A DNA stretch of 17,321 nucleotides. It comes from an uncultured Rothia sp. Its GTDB lineage: Bacteria > Actinomycetota > Actinomycetes > Actinomycetales > Micrococcaceae. Numbering within the stretch: position 1 is the stretch's first letter; each line of letters starts with the position of its first letter. The stretch is taken from assembly GCA_946222285.1 (NCBI GenBank), contig CAMIIP010000030.1, positions 1 to 17,321 of the forward strand, read 5' to 3'. Shown piece after piece: positions 1 to 7,204 of this stretch. The position numbers were made by a program, and so were the translations under genes. The notes under the pieces are model-generated. The model searched no databases. It saw only the letters and a list, made by a program, of their open reading frames with translations, and was not told where the DNA came from.

Positions 1-285
1 CTTAGCAGCGGCTTCATTAGCAGCTTTCTGCTCTGCTGCAACACGATCTGCTTCAGCCTTCTTAGCCGCCTCAGCTTTGAGGTCTACAGAAGGAACAACA
101 ACCTCGGGGGCACCCCAGGTAGAAACGAGAGACTGGGGAGCAGAAAATTCGTAGGCTGCAAGGGTTGCTTCACCCTGAGGGGCAACGGGAGCGGTATCTG
201 CCGAATTTGCAGTTGCCACAGTTGCAGAGGTAAGAACAGCGCCGGATACTAGTACACCCGCTACGCCAACTGATAGTGAACGCAC
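1..285 (-). CDS. Secreted Ala/Lys-rich protein, N-terminal part
   Basis: The first 95 codons of a gene that leaves the window at its left edge. The GTG start at 283-285 is preceded by a GAAAGG ribosome site about 7 bases upstream; the nearby ATG further upstream is out of frame. Residues 1-29 form a signal peptide (Arg near the start, a Val/Gly/Ala/Leu hydrophobic core, then ATANSA), so the product is probably exported. Residues 30-70 are Pro/Ala/Val-rich, and from about residue 70 a charged Ala/Lys/Glu run suggests a helical or coiled-coil spacer. In actinobacteria such N-termini often precede cell-wall hydrolase domains (NlpC/P60, CHAP, Rpf), but no catalytic domain is visible here, so the function is open. 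Roughly 300 bases upstream have no convincing gene and may hold a long leader; I looked for a c-di-AMP riboswitch pattern and did not find it. Confidence 0.75.
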   Translation of the reverse strand, partial: MRSLSVGVAGVLVSGAVLTSATVATANSADTAPVAPQGEATLAAYEFSAPQSLVSTWGAPEVVVPSVDLKAEAAKKAEADRVAAEQKAANEAAAK

Positions 286-586
286 AATAAACCTTTCGAA
301 ACATGTATGAGAAGCCGGTTGCACCGACTGATGCCACCCGCAGTACCGGGGAGGCGCTGGTGGAATGCTGGAAAAAGCATATAACGGTTTGATAACAAAG
401 TATATAGACCCATTACGGGCAGGTAGCGATTTCGCCAGCCAAACAGCCCACTTAAGAATTCGCGCGGACCATTTATGCGTTTAGAGCCCTCCAACCCACC
501 GATCAGATTTGTGCTATTTGCCCTGATAAATCGGCATAAATATTTAAGGAAGTGTACTGATTTTGATCTTTGGAGAAGCAACGAGT

Positions 587-634
587 TTGCCCCCTAAAAA
601 TGTGAAAAATTTTAACTCACACTTTTGGGGGCAA
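587..634. repeat. Imperfect inverted repeat with TTGCCCCC ends
   Basis: The arms 587-605 and 617-634 match with one gap and one mismatch: TTGCCCCC, an A-run, then TGTGA, around an 11-base AT-rich centre. There is no U-tract right after the stem on either strand, so it is not a textbook terminator. The right arm and the following bases (gggggcaag, an A-run, a T-run, then acctac) resemble the left end of the decayed transposase locus near 15702. It may therefore be two IS ends meeting, or one IS end left behind. Confidence 0.6.
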
Positions 635-851
635 GGCTCAAAAACTAGGTTTTTTACCTACTCGGCAAGCACCTATTATTGAGGGTTCATCGCTCCGTTA
701 TCCAAGTCGGCAAGATGAGGTTCGTCATGAAATTGGGAGCGCTCATTTTCAGGCACCGATCCATCACAACGTACAATCCAGCTTCTTCAGCGTCGTCCTG
801 CTTTTCTACCCTTCCAACGTGGACGGCTCCTGAGCCTACATTCGCCCCCCT
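635..851. other. Gene-free stretch
   Basis: I see no gene I can defend here. A plus-strand open frame of 68 codons (679-885) and a minus-strand open frame ending at 687-689 both exist. Neither has a convincing start or ribosome site, and neither resembles a family I know. The first 40 bases look like an IS end (see the inverted repeat at 587-634), so the rest may be degenerated insertion-derived DNA. Confidence 0.4.
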
Positions 852-911
852 GCGACTCCTGAAACTGCTAGCGACGTGTAAATAGCCGTCGCTAGCAGTT
901 TCAGGAGTCGC
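852..911. repeat. Perfect 25-bp inverted repeat
   Basis: The arm at 852-876 (begins GCGACTCCTG, ends GCTAGCGACG) is the exact reverse complement of 887-911, separated by the 10-base loop TGTAAATAGC. No U-tract follows on either strand. It lies just beyond the terminator of the RNase H-like gene, outside that gene. Perfect arms of this length either are recent or are kept by selection. Possible roles are a second terminator, a stable small RNA, a protein-binding cruciform, or a small mobile repeat. Confidence 0.85.
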
Positions 912-920
912 GTTGACGCA

Positions 921-970
921 TTAAAAAATTAGTGCCCCTTGGCACCGACTAAACCGAGCCAAGAGGCACT
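921..970 (-). terminator. Intrinsic terminator after the RNase H-like gene
   Basis: The arms 931-943 and 958-970 pair over 13 positions with one mismatch (agtgcc-cttggc against gccaag-ggcact). On the minus strand the stem is followed directly by AATTTTTTAA (921-930). It starts 25 bases after the stop codon of the RNase H-like gene and most likely ends transcription of the ATPase/RNase H-like unit. Confidence 0.85.
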
Positions 971-995
971 CTGACAGTAGAACTAGTTCTGCTTT

Positions 996-2192
996 TTATT
1001 TCCACAACCTATTTCTCGTATGAATAACAGAAGGACGAATCTGCGACCACTCAGGACAGGGCAAGCGCACTGCCTTAGAGCATCCCGTCAATGCCGTAAT
1101 AATCGACTCACACCGGCGATTAAATTCGTAAAGATTGCATTTCTCAACAATCTGACCAGGGAAATGCCGGTGCATCTTCGAAACCGAATCCGAAGATTCT
1201 TGCAGACCATGCCCAGCATGACCGGGAACATGCTTAACAATCACACGCCGCTCACGAATAGCATCGGTCAGCTCCGTCATCTCTTCAATAACTTGAAGGT
1301 TCTGAATCCCTTCATCGACCCAATACTCAAACGACCAACGATTGTGGGCCAGCCGCAAAACAAACGTCAGAGCACCCAGCGAATCAGTATGAATAATCAG
1401 ACGCCGACCACCGTGGTAGAAAATATGGAAAGCAGCCAGCATAGCTGAAAGCTCACCCGTCATAATATTGGTGGCATCGTAGTGCGAGTGAAAATAAAAA
1501 CCGTCTTCACTCACGCCCCCAATACCCATACGCCCACCGCGGGCAAACTTTTTATTATTGGTTGAACGGTAAGAACAATCAGTGAACACCCTATATTCGG
1601 TGAGTTTCTCCACCGGCCGCAAAGCCGTATCGGCATCCATCCGCTGATAGGCAAGCCGAGAAGCTTCTTCAATATAGTGCGGAAGAAGCTCACCTGCGGG
1701 GGTTCCCACAAGCTTCACGTGCTGCTCCCCCAGCGAATGCGATTCATAAGGGTTCAAGACCTTATCGAGAGAACGATACTCCATAATGTCTTTGAGGGAA
1801 CCGAACTGGCGGAATAGAAGCTTGAGATAGTGCCGATCTGCAGCAACCGTTACCAGGTTCTGTTTGTACTCCTCTGGAATCAGCTCCCAGGCACGCAAAA
1901 TAGCTCGACCTAGCATGGCCACATGTACATCGTCACATGGTTCCAAGAGAGAGTGGGTACACAGCTCAGTAATGGGTTGCGCATCAACCACTTCACGGTC
2001 ACCGTTCTCACGCGATATAAAAATCATGACTGAAAGTCCGGTGTAACACTTACCTTTGCTTTTCACCGACTCCATCATGACAGCAATCACTGCCACTCCG
2101 ATATCAACAAAACCAGCTGGATAGCTCGATGTATAGTCGGGCGCCTCCCAGGTGAGCGTCGTCCGCTTAATCTGTGCCGGCGTAATACTCAT
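996..2192 (-). CDS. RNase H-fold protein, possible nuclease
   Basis: 398 residues. The C-terminal half (about 200-345) reads as a type 1 RNase H domain: FTDCS with D205, GELSAM with E247, HTDS with D270, and PGHAGHG followed by D335 with H325/H328 nearby. This is the DEDD set expected of a metal-dependent RNA/DNA-hybrid nuclease, so catalytic activity is plausible though unproven. The N-terminal half (about 25-135) has alternating hydrophobic strands and a helix (GVAVIAVMM, GLSVMIFIS, LGRAILRAWELI, LVTVAADR) that could be a second, degenerate copy of the same fold; that is inference. The start is well set: ATG with AGGAGGT about 9 bases upstream. It follows the ATPase gene by 41 bases in the same direction and is closed by a strong terminator, so the two probably form an operon. 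At 398 residues it is far longer than housekeeping RNase HI (about 150), which argues for a specialised role such as defence or mobile-element biology. Confidence 0.8.
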   Translation of the reverse strand: MSITPAQIKRTTLTWEAPDYTSSYPAGFVDIGVAVIAVMMESVKSKGKCYTGLSVMIFISRENGDREVVDAQPITELCTHSLLEPCDDVHVAMLGRAILRAWELIPEEYKQNLVTVAADRHYLKLLFRQFGSLKDIMEYRSLDKVLNPYESHSLGEQHVKLVGTPAGELLPHYIEEASRLAYQRMDADTALRPVEKLTEYRVFTDCSYRSTNNKKFARGGRMGIGGVSEDGFYFHSHYDATNIMTGELSAMLAAFHIFYHGGRRLIIHTDSLGALTFVLRLAHNRWSFEYWVDEGIQNLQVIEEMTELTDAIRERRVIVKHVPGHAGHGLQESSDSVSKMHRHFPGQIVEKCNLYEFNRRCESIITALTGCSKAVRLPCPEWSQIRPSVIHTRNRLWK

Positions 2193-2233
2193 TTCTCTTC
2201 CACCTCCTTTTCTTTATCTCGTAATTTTTATTC

Positions 2234-3310
2234 TTAAAAACTATTGAAACTATCTTCAGCAGATTGAGCAGGCACCGAGCGTAGATACTCACGCAGATGC
2301 GGGTGTACAAAAGTAACCTTGCCGTAAGAGGTAGAACGAATCATCTGCGACTCCAACAGGCGATTTCGGTAAACACCGGCATACTGTGGATTCTTACCTA
2401 AGCGAGCAGAAATATCGCTCATTTTGGAGGCGCACTCGTCTTCTGCCATAGCCTTCAGAAAAGCCCGATCCCCCGCCGATAGCTTCGAGAGCAGGGGTTC
2501 AAGAACGAGCGTACCCAGTTTCTTTTGAGCAGATGCAATGCCACTGACCAGCTGTTTCTCGGAAAGATCTCCGCTGGCTCGTTGCCGGATTGCCTCTGCT
2601 ACCAGATACACCATGCATGGATGCCCCTGGGTTGCTAGGCAAGCGCGAGCCAGGAGTGATTCACTTACCGATTCCGTATTGAGTTCAGCACAAGATTCTA
2701 GTGCTCTGCGCATAACCTCTTCGGTTTGTGAACGGGTAAAAGCACACAGCTCTAGCTGTTCCAAAACCCCAAATTCGACCATTGTCGAAGATTTCAAAAG
2801 CTCCCGAATCTCCGCCGTCCGCCCGGCTATCACCCAGCGAACGGGCAAATCTTTCCTCTGCGCCATCCAAATTGCATGGGCAAGCTCGGAAATATTTTCA
2901 GGCGTTGATTTATCTACCTGATCAACGGTAATCAGCAGTCCCTGCTCTTCCTGCTGGAGAACACAGCTCAGGGAATCTATCTGATTGAGTAGGGTTTCAT
3001 CGGCGAAGTTTTCGCTTCCCTGCCCCGTTAACGACTCGTAAAGAGCGGGGAGGTAAGTGCCGCGCATCCGCTCGCTCAACCCTTTAAGCGGCGTATCAGA
3101 GACGACGCGCCAACCTGCTTCGCGCGCAAAATTTTCGAAAGCTTTAACCAGAGTGGTTTTACCTATTCCAGCGGGACCAGAGACAACCAGCGATCCACCC
3201 ATCTGGGGGTTTTTGAGAACGGCTTCGAACGTAGCAAGCTGACCTTCTCGCCCCATCAATGTGGTGGGGGGAAAGCTCTGTTCAATTTTGACTTGCTGAA
3301 CGTTCATCAT
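2234..3310 (-). CDS. AAA/STAND-type P-loop ATPase with winged helix
   Basis: About 358 residues from the ATG at 3308-3310 (a second ATG follows directly). An upstream in-frame TTG at 3397 would add 29 residues, but it has no ribosome site and would run through the 9-bp repeats, whereas GAAGAGGA sits just before the ATG pair, although close. Numbered from 3310, Walker A is GPAGIGKTT at about 45-53, Walker B is LLITVDQVD at about 127-133, and the sensor-like WVIAGRT follows at about 159-165. The C-terminal 70 residues (SKMSDISARLGKNPQYAG, then VTFVHPHLREYL) look like the winged helix typical of such regulatory ATPases. The Walker B position usually occupied by Glu is Gln, which may slow hydrolysis and favour switch-like behaviour. 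The partner is the RNase H-fold gene 41 bases downstream; ATP-dependent control or loading of that nuclease is a guess from context. Confidence 0.8.
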   Translation of the reverse strand: MMNVQQVKIEQSFPPTTLMGREGQLATFEAVLKNPQMGGSLVVSGPAGIGKTTLVKAFENFAREAGWRVVSDTPLKGLSERMRGTYLPALYESLTGQGSENFADETLLNQIDSLSCVLQQEEQGLLITVDQVDKSTPENISELAHAIWMAQRKDLPVRWVIAGRTAEIRELLKSSTMVEFGVLEQLELCAFTRSQTEEVMRRALESCAELNTESVSESLLARACLATQGHPCMVYLVAEAIRQRASGDLSEKQLVSGIASAQKKLGTLVLEPLLSKLSAGDRAFLKAMAEDECASKMSDISARLGKNPQYAGVYRNRLLESQMIRSTSYGKVTFVHPHLREYLRSVPAQSAEDSFNSF

Positions 3311-3330
3311 TCCTCTTCCATAAAAACCTT

Positions 3331-3357
3331 TATATCTTTTATATCTTTTATATCTCT
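3331..3357. repeat. Three tandem 9-bp repeats upstream of the ATPase gene
   Basis: TATATCTTT occurs three times head to tail (3331-3339, 3340-3348, 3349-3357; the last reads TATATCTCT). On the minus strand each unit gives a TATAAA-like hexamer just upstream of the chosen ATPase start. Because 9 is a multiple of 3, copy-number changes would not shift a frame but could change promoter spacing. Confidence 0.8.
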
Positions 3358-3529
3358 CGGCTTCAACAGGTAAATTCTTGAATTCGCTCACTGCCAATGA
3401 GGATTAGCTCAAAGTCCACCAAACCTTCAGGCAAAAACATCTGACCACGCTTTGATACGTTGCTCGCTCCCAAAAAATACCGGTGATACCGTGTCAGTGG
3501 ATGTTCACCCCAACCACCCAAGGAGCACC

Positions 3530-3823
3530 TTGATAGGCGTTTTTGCGCGGGCCACCGTTAAGCCCGAACACAGCCAAGATTTCGAAAAACTCTCTCGAAC
3601 TCTTCATAACAAATCACTCTCCGAACAGGGAGTAATCAGCTACGATTTCGGCCCGGCACAAGGTTCTACCGCAGAAAATGAGTTCGCTTTCATTGAACGC
3701 TGGGAGTCCATCGAAGCTCTCGAAGCTCACATGGAGACAGAGCACTATAAGAAAGCTGATACAGATTGCCAAGATTTCCTGGCCGAACCCATGCAAATTA
3801 GCATCTACGAGATTTCGGAGTAA
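3530..3823 (+). CDS. Small ABM-fold (YgiN-like) monooxygenase
   Basis: 97 residues, the usual length for the antibiotic-biosynthesis monooxygenase/YgiN family of small dimeric ferredoxin-like proteins, which oxidise quinols or other aromatics without a bound metal or cofactor. I chose the TTG at 3530 because AGGAG lies 4 bases before it and the protein then begins LIGVFARATVKPEH, matching MIGIITQATVAPES in the next gene; the open frame extends upstream to 3452 without a ribosome site. Conserved features are ISYDFG (mid-domain strand), FIERWESIEALEAH, and HYKKA near the C-terminus. It is followed at 3827 by a paralogue, with 3 bases between stop and start. The substrate cannot be told from the sequence. 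Confidence 0.82.
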   Translation: MIGVFARATVKPEHSQDFEKLSRTLHNKSLSEQGVISYDFGPAQGSTAENEFAFIERWESIEALEAHMETEHYKKADTDCQDFLAEPMQISIYEISE

Positions 3824-3826
3824 CCA

Positions 3827-4116
3827 ATGATCGGTATTATTACTCAAGCCACGGTAGCCCCCGAGTCCAGAGAAGCCTTAAAGAATCGGCACAGGTTTTA
3901 GTTGAGCAGACCCGATCCAAGGATGCCGGGTGTATCAGCTACGATTTCGGGCTTTTAGTAGAAGAAGGCGCCGAAGGCGATTATGCCTTTTTTGAGCGTT
4001 GGGAGTCCCAAGAGGCGCTGGATGCTCACCAAAATTCCGCTCACTTCAAAGAAGCAGTAGAGCAGTGGGAGAACTACCTTCAACAGCCTTTAGAGGTTCA
4101 CACCTACGACTTGTAG
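3827..4116 (+). pseudogene. Second ABM-fold monooxygenase, frameshifted
   Basis: This is a tandem paralogue of the gene before it. It starts at ATG 3827 with GGAG about 6 bases upstream and begins MIGIITQATVAPESREAL. The frame then breaks at the A-run 3880-3882: reading on gives a stop at about 3900. One extra A there restores a full-length protein, continuing KESAQVLVEQ and then CISYDFG, FFERWESQEALDAH and HFKEAVEQW to the TAG at 4114-4116, about 96 residues. The A AAG tetramer at the break is also the type of site used for -1 frameshifting in IS3-family elements, but I see no strong stimulating structure. Sequencing error or decay is more likely than programmed frameshifting. Confidence 0.78.
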
Positions 4117-4119
4117 GCA

Positions 4120-4566
4120 TCAACTTTCGACGACGCGCGGGTTGTTCTTACGCAGTTTCCACCAGGTGCCATAGTAGAGCGAACCGAGAAGTAGCTGAAT
4201 CAGAGCAGTTCCTATCCCCCAGGCACTTAAGCGGAAATCGATGAGCTCTCCCTCTGCTATCCATGCCAAGGCAATAATACTGAGCGGAATCAGTAGCGTA
4301 GATAAAAACAGTACCGCCATAAAGAAGGCAGCGGTGGGTCGTCCCGTCATCTGCCACCAAGGGCGAGGTTCAGGTGTTTCCCCGGGTGTCCTAAAAATCC
4401 GGGTGAGAAAATAGATGAATCCGCCGGAAATGAACATGTTTGCAAAGTTCGATGCTTCCTCGGAGGCACCCGAAAAAAGATTCTGGTATACGGCGCTCAG
4501 TACTAGTCCGCGGAGAATCCAGGTGATCACAATGATGCCCAGTTTGGCGTAGTAGTTATACACCAT
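4120..4566 (-). CDS. Small four-segment membrane protein
   Basis: 148 residues. I chose ATG 4566 because AAGGAG ends 5 bases before it; a GTG two codons upstream overlaps that ribosome site. Four hydrophobic segments fit membrane helices at about 8-28, 40-58, 80-103 and 116-135, with a charged loop near 60-75 (RIFRTPGETPEPRPWW) and a basic tail (KLRKNNPRVVES). I recognise no family motif. It is the last gene of the ilvD-GNAT group on this strand and ends 3 bases from the converging ABM pseudogene. It may be a transporter-associated or stress membrane protein; there is no basis to be more specific. Confidence 0.65.
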   Translation of the reverse strand: MVYNYYAKLGIIVITWILRGLVLSAVYQNLFSGASEEASNFANMFISGGFIYFLTRIFRTPGETPEPRPWWQMTGRPTAAFFMAVLFLSTLLIPLSIIALAWIAEGELIDFRLSAWGIGTALIQLLLGSLYYGTWWKLRKNNPRVVES

Positions 4567-4636
4567 TTTCACTCCTTCGCCATCTATTTCCAGGCTACCT
4601 GGTCAGAAGATACAGCACGAAGAGAGCTCGCCATCC

Positions 4637-5179
4637 TTAGTCGCTGGCTAAACGAGAGTAGACCGCCAAATCTCGTAGCTCTCCGCGCAGGTGCTCACCT
4701 GCGCGTTGCATACCCTCAAAGGTGCAGCCTGCAGATTCAGCTACATGGCGCGAGGCAGGGTTATCTAGCGCAGCTTTCACCTCCACACGTGCCACACCCT
4801 GAGAGAAGGCGTAGTCCATTGCCATTTTCAAAGCCCGAGTCTGAATGCCGCGACCGCGCGCCCAGGGAGAGGTGTTGTAACCAACCGAAACCGCCGGAAT
4901 ATCCTCATCAATCAGGCGTAATTCTAAGGATCCGCAGTAGCGCTCCTCCAAATCGGCAGAGGTAATCGCCCAGCGAATCATCTCGGGTCCGACTTCGGTG
5001 GCGTAAGATACCGCCATCTCATTCGTGTATTCCCGAGGAACCTGCGTGAACTGGCGCATGCGCTCGTCGGCAGAGCTTGCAAAAATATCGGCGGCATCGT
5101 CCTCACGCATAGGGCGCAAAGTGACGACGCCATCCGTCAGCTCCGCCGTGGGAGCTGGCCATTCAAATTCTTGTTCCAT
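4637..5179 (-). CDS. GNAT acetyltransferase, RimJ/RimL-like
   Basis: 180 residues with a GNAT fold of the kind that acetylates the N-terminus of a protein or a small amine using acetyl-CoA. The acetyl-CoA loop is ARGRGIQTRA (about 107-116), preceded by VSVGYNTSP, and the family's ALDNPASRHVAESAGCTFEG region follows (about 137-155). LRPMREDDAADI near residue 21 is a typical RimJ/RimL start. It begins 9 bases after the ilvD stop; a GAGGAG lies about 18 bases upstream, so coupling to ilvD translation is likely. The substrate cannot be inferred from the sequence. Confidence 0.85.
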   Translation of the reverse strand: MEQEFEWPAPTAELTDGVVTLRPMREDDAADIFASSADERMRQFTQVPREYTNEMAVSYATEVGPEMIRWAITSADLEERYCGSLELRLIDEDIPAVSVGYNTSPWARGRGIQTRALKMAMDYAFSQGVARVEVKAALDNPASRHVAESAGCTFEGMQRAGEHLRGELRDLAVYSRLASD

Positions 5180-5188
5180 AAAAGAAGC

Positions 5189-7036
5189 TTAGCGGTACTC
5201 CTCAGGAATGACGCGCACTCCGCCCTGATCCGCTGAAGATGCCATCATGGCGTAAGCCTTCAGCGCCTTAGAAACTTCACGCTCACGCGGCTTGGTCGGC
5301 TTCCAGGGCAGAAGACCTTTAGCATCTCGGCGAGCCTGCAACTCTTCATCAGAGACGTTCACGCGCAGAATACGATTGGTAACGTCAATTTCGATTTCAT
5401 CGCCTGTTTGCACCAAACCGATAGCACCGCCCGAAGCTGCTTCGGGCGAGATATGACCGATAGAAATACCCGAGGTGCCGCCAGAAAAACGACCGTCAGT
5501 AATCAGTGCACAGGTTTTACCCAGTCCAAGACCTTTAAGATAGGAGGTCGGATACAGCATTTCCTGCATGCCGGGCCCTCCCCTGGGACCTTCATACTGG
5601 ATGACGACGACATCCCCCTCCTTCACATTCTTGGAGAGAATTTCGAAGACGGCTTCGTCCTGAGATTCCACCACGAAAGCTTTGCCCTTGAAGTGAAAGA
5701 GCTCGGGGTCAATACCGGCTGACTTGATAATGGCACCGTCCAGCGCAATGTTACCGCGCAGAACTGCTAGCCCGCCATCGGCAGTGTAGGCGTGTTCAAC
5801 GGAGCGAATACAGCCGTTTTCAGCGTCTGTTTCTAGCGATTCGTACTGGTTGGCGGTGGAGAAAGCCTGGGTGGTGCGCACGCCACCGGGGGCAGCTTTG
5901 AAGAGTTCTTGGGCAGTCTCGCTGGCGTGACCGGAACGGATATCCCACTCGTTCAGCCACTCTTCCAGTGAATCTGAGTGAACCGAGTGGACATTCTTAT
6001 TGAGCAGCCCTGCACGATCAAGCTCACCCAAGAGGGCAGGAATACCACCGGCGCGATGAACGTGTTCAATGTGATACTTGGTGGAGTTGGGTGCGACCTT
6101 AGCCAGGCAGGGAACGCGGCGCGATACGGCATCAATGTCTTCAAGGGTGAAAACACATTCAGCCTCTTTAGCAATCGCCAAAATATGTAGAACGGTGTTG
6201 GTGGAACCACCCATAGCAACGTCCAGCGCCATGGCGTTCTCGAAGGCCTCTTTGGTGGCGATGTTGCGGGGCAGGACGGCGTCGTCATCGTTCTTGTAGT
6301 AGCGGTTGGCTAGATCCACAATGGTGCGACCGGCCTTGAGGAAAAGTTCCTTGCGAGCAATCTGGGTGGCTAGCGTGGTGCCGTTACCGGGCAGTGCTAG
6401 ACCGATTGCTTCGTTGAGGCAGTTCATGGAGTTTGCTGTAAACATGCCGGAGCATGAGCCGCAGGTGGGACAGGCGTTCTTCTCGATCTGAGCGAGCTGA
6501 TTGTCAGTCACCGACTCATCAACCGCCATAGACATTGCATCTACGAGATCCAGACGGTGCTCAACAACGCCCTCAATACCTTCGCCGGATTCCATGGGAC
6601 CGCCGGATACGAAGATGGTGGGAATGTTCAGACGCATGGCGGCGAGAAGCATACCGGGAGTAATTTTGTCGCAGTTAGAGATACAAACCAGAGCATCGGC
6701 GCGGTGGGCATTCACCATATACTCCACCGAATCTGCAATGAGATCGCGGGAGGGCAGGGAGTAGAGCATGCCGTCATGCCCCATAGCGATGCCGTCATCT
6801 ACTGCAATGGTGTTGAATTCTTTAGCCACGCCGCCAGCTTCTTCAATGGCACCAGCAACAAGCTGACCCATGTCTTTGAGATGGACGTGGCCGGGCACGA
6901 ACTGAGTGAAGGAGTTAGCGACGGCGATGATGGGCTTGCCAAAGTCGTCATCCCCCATACCGGTGGCGCGCCAAAGAGCACGCGCCCCTGCCATGTTTCG
7001 TCCGTGGGTGGATGTGCGCGAACGCAATTCAGGCAT
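5189..7036 (-). CDS. ilvD: Dihydroxy-acid dehydratase (IlvD)
   Basis: 615 residues, full length for the family. It catalyses the dehydration of 2,3-dihydroxy acids to 2-keto acids in isoleucine and valine synthesis, using an iron-sulfur cluster. Diagnostic stretches are VDDGIAMGHDGM (about 79-90), SNCDKITPGML (C122, K124), CPTCGSCSGMF (C189, C192, C195), YEGPRGGPGMQEM (about 481-493) and GRFSGGTSGISIGHISPEA (about 515-533). In this family C122 and C195 are expected cluster ligands. The start is ATG with GAGGAG 5 bases upstream. The following GNAT and membrane genes probably share its transcript. The promoter should be in 7037-7204, where I could not identify it with confidence. Confidence 0.98.
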   Translation of the reverse strand: MPELRSRTSTHGRNMAGARALWRATGMGDDDFGKPIIAVANSFTQFVPGHVHLKDMGQLVAGAIEEAGGVAKEFNTIAVDDGIAMGHDGMLYSLPSRDLIADSVEYMVNAHRADALVCISNCDKITPGMLLAAMRLNIPTIFVSGGPMESGEGIEGVVEHRLDLVDAMSMAVDESVTDNQLAQIEKNACPTCGSCSGMFTANSMNCLNEAIGLALPGNGTTLATQIARKELFLKAGRTIVDLANRYYKNDDDAVLPRNIATKEAFENAMALDVAMGGSTNTVLHILAIAKEAECVFTLEDIDAVSRRVPCLAKVAPNSTKYHIEHVHRAGGIPALLGELDRAGLLNKNVHSVHSDSLEEWLNEWDIRSGHASETAQELFKAAPGGVRTTQAFSTANQYESLETDAENGCIRSVEHAYTADGGLAVLRGNIALDGAIIKSAGIDPELFHFKGKAFVVESQDEAVFEILSKNVKEGDVVVIQYEGPRGGPGMQEMLYPTSYLKGLGLGKTCALITDGRFSGGTSGISIGHISPEAASGGAIGLVQTGDEIEIDVTNRILRVNVSDEELQARRDAKGLLPWKPTKPREREVSKALKAYAMMASSADQGGVRVIPEEYR

Positions 7037-7204
7037 ATTTTCTCCTCGTAGATAACCTTGGGAGCAAGTTTACGCCGGTTTCAAAGGTCCACAGAAAAGT
7101 TCAACCTCTGCTTTCACGATGTGAAAAAGGAGAAAGTTTATCAATTCTGATTACTCGATGAGGCTTATTCCTAAAGCCTGAAAATTACCATTAGCTGTAA
7201 ATAA

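Noticed and set aside
261..581. Minus-strand open frame of 106 codons upstream of the first gene
   Set aside because: It overlaps the ribosome site and start of the secreted-protein gene in a different frame, has no ribosome site of its own and resembles no family; it is more likely leader or promoter DNA.
300..586. c-di-AMP (ydaO-type) riboswitch upstream of the secreted-protein gene
   Set aside because: The genomic setting would suit it, but I could not find the conserved segments expected of that riboswitch.
996..2192. DDE transposase (Tn7/Mu-like) paired with a MuB/TnsC-like ATPase
   Set aside because: The ATPase-plus-RNase H-fold layout is reminiscent, but the motifs (FTDCS, GELSAM, HTDS, then His and Asp) fit type 1 RNase H rather than a DDE integrase core, and no transposon ends clearly frame the pair.
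3331..3357. CRISPR array
   Set aside because: Only three contiguous 9-base units with no spacers; this is a short tandem repeat.
3452..3529. Longer start for the first ABM gene at TTG 3452
   Set aside because: The 26 extra codons lack a ribosome site, and the AGGAG-TTG start at 3530 matches the start of the adjacent paralogue.
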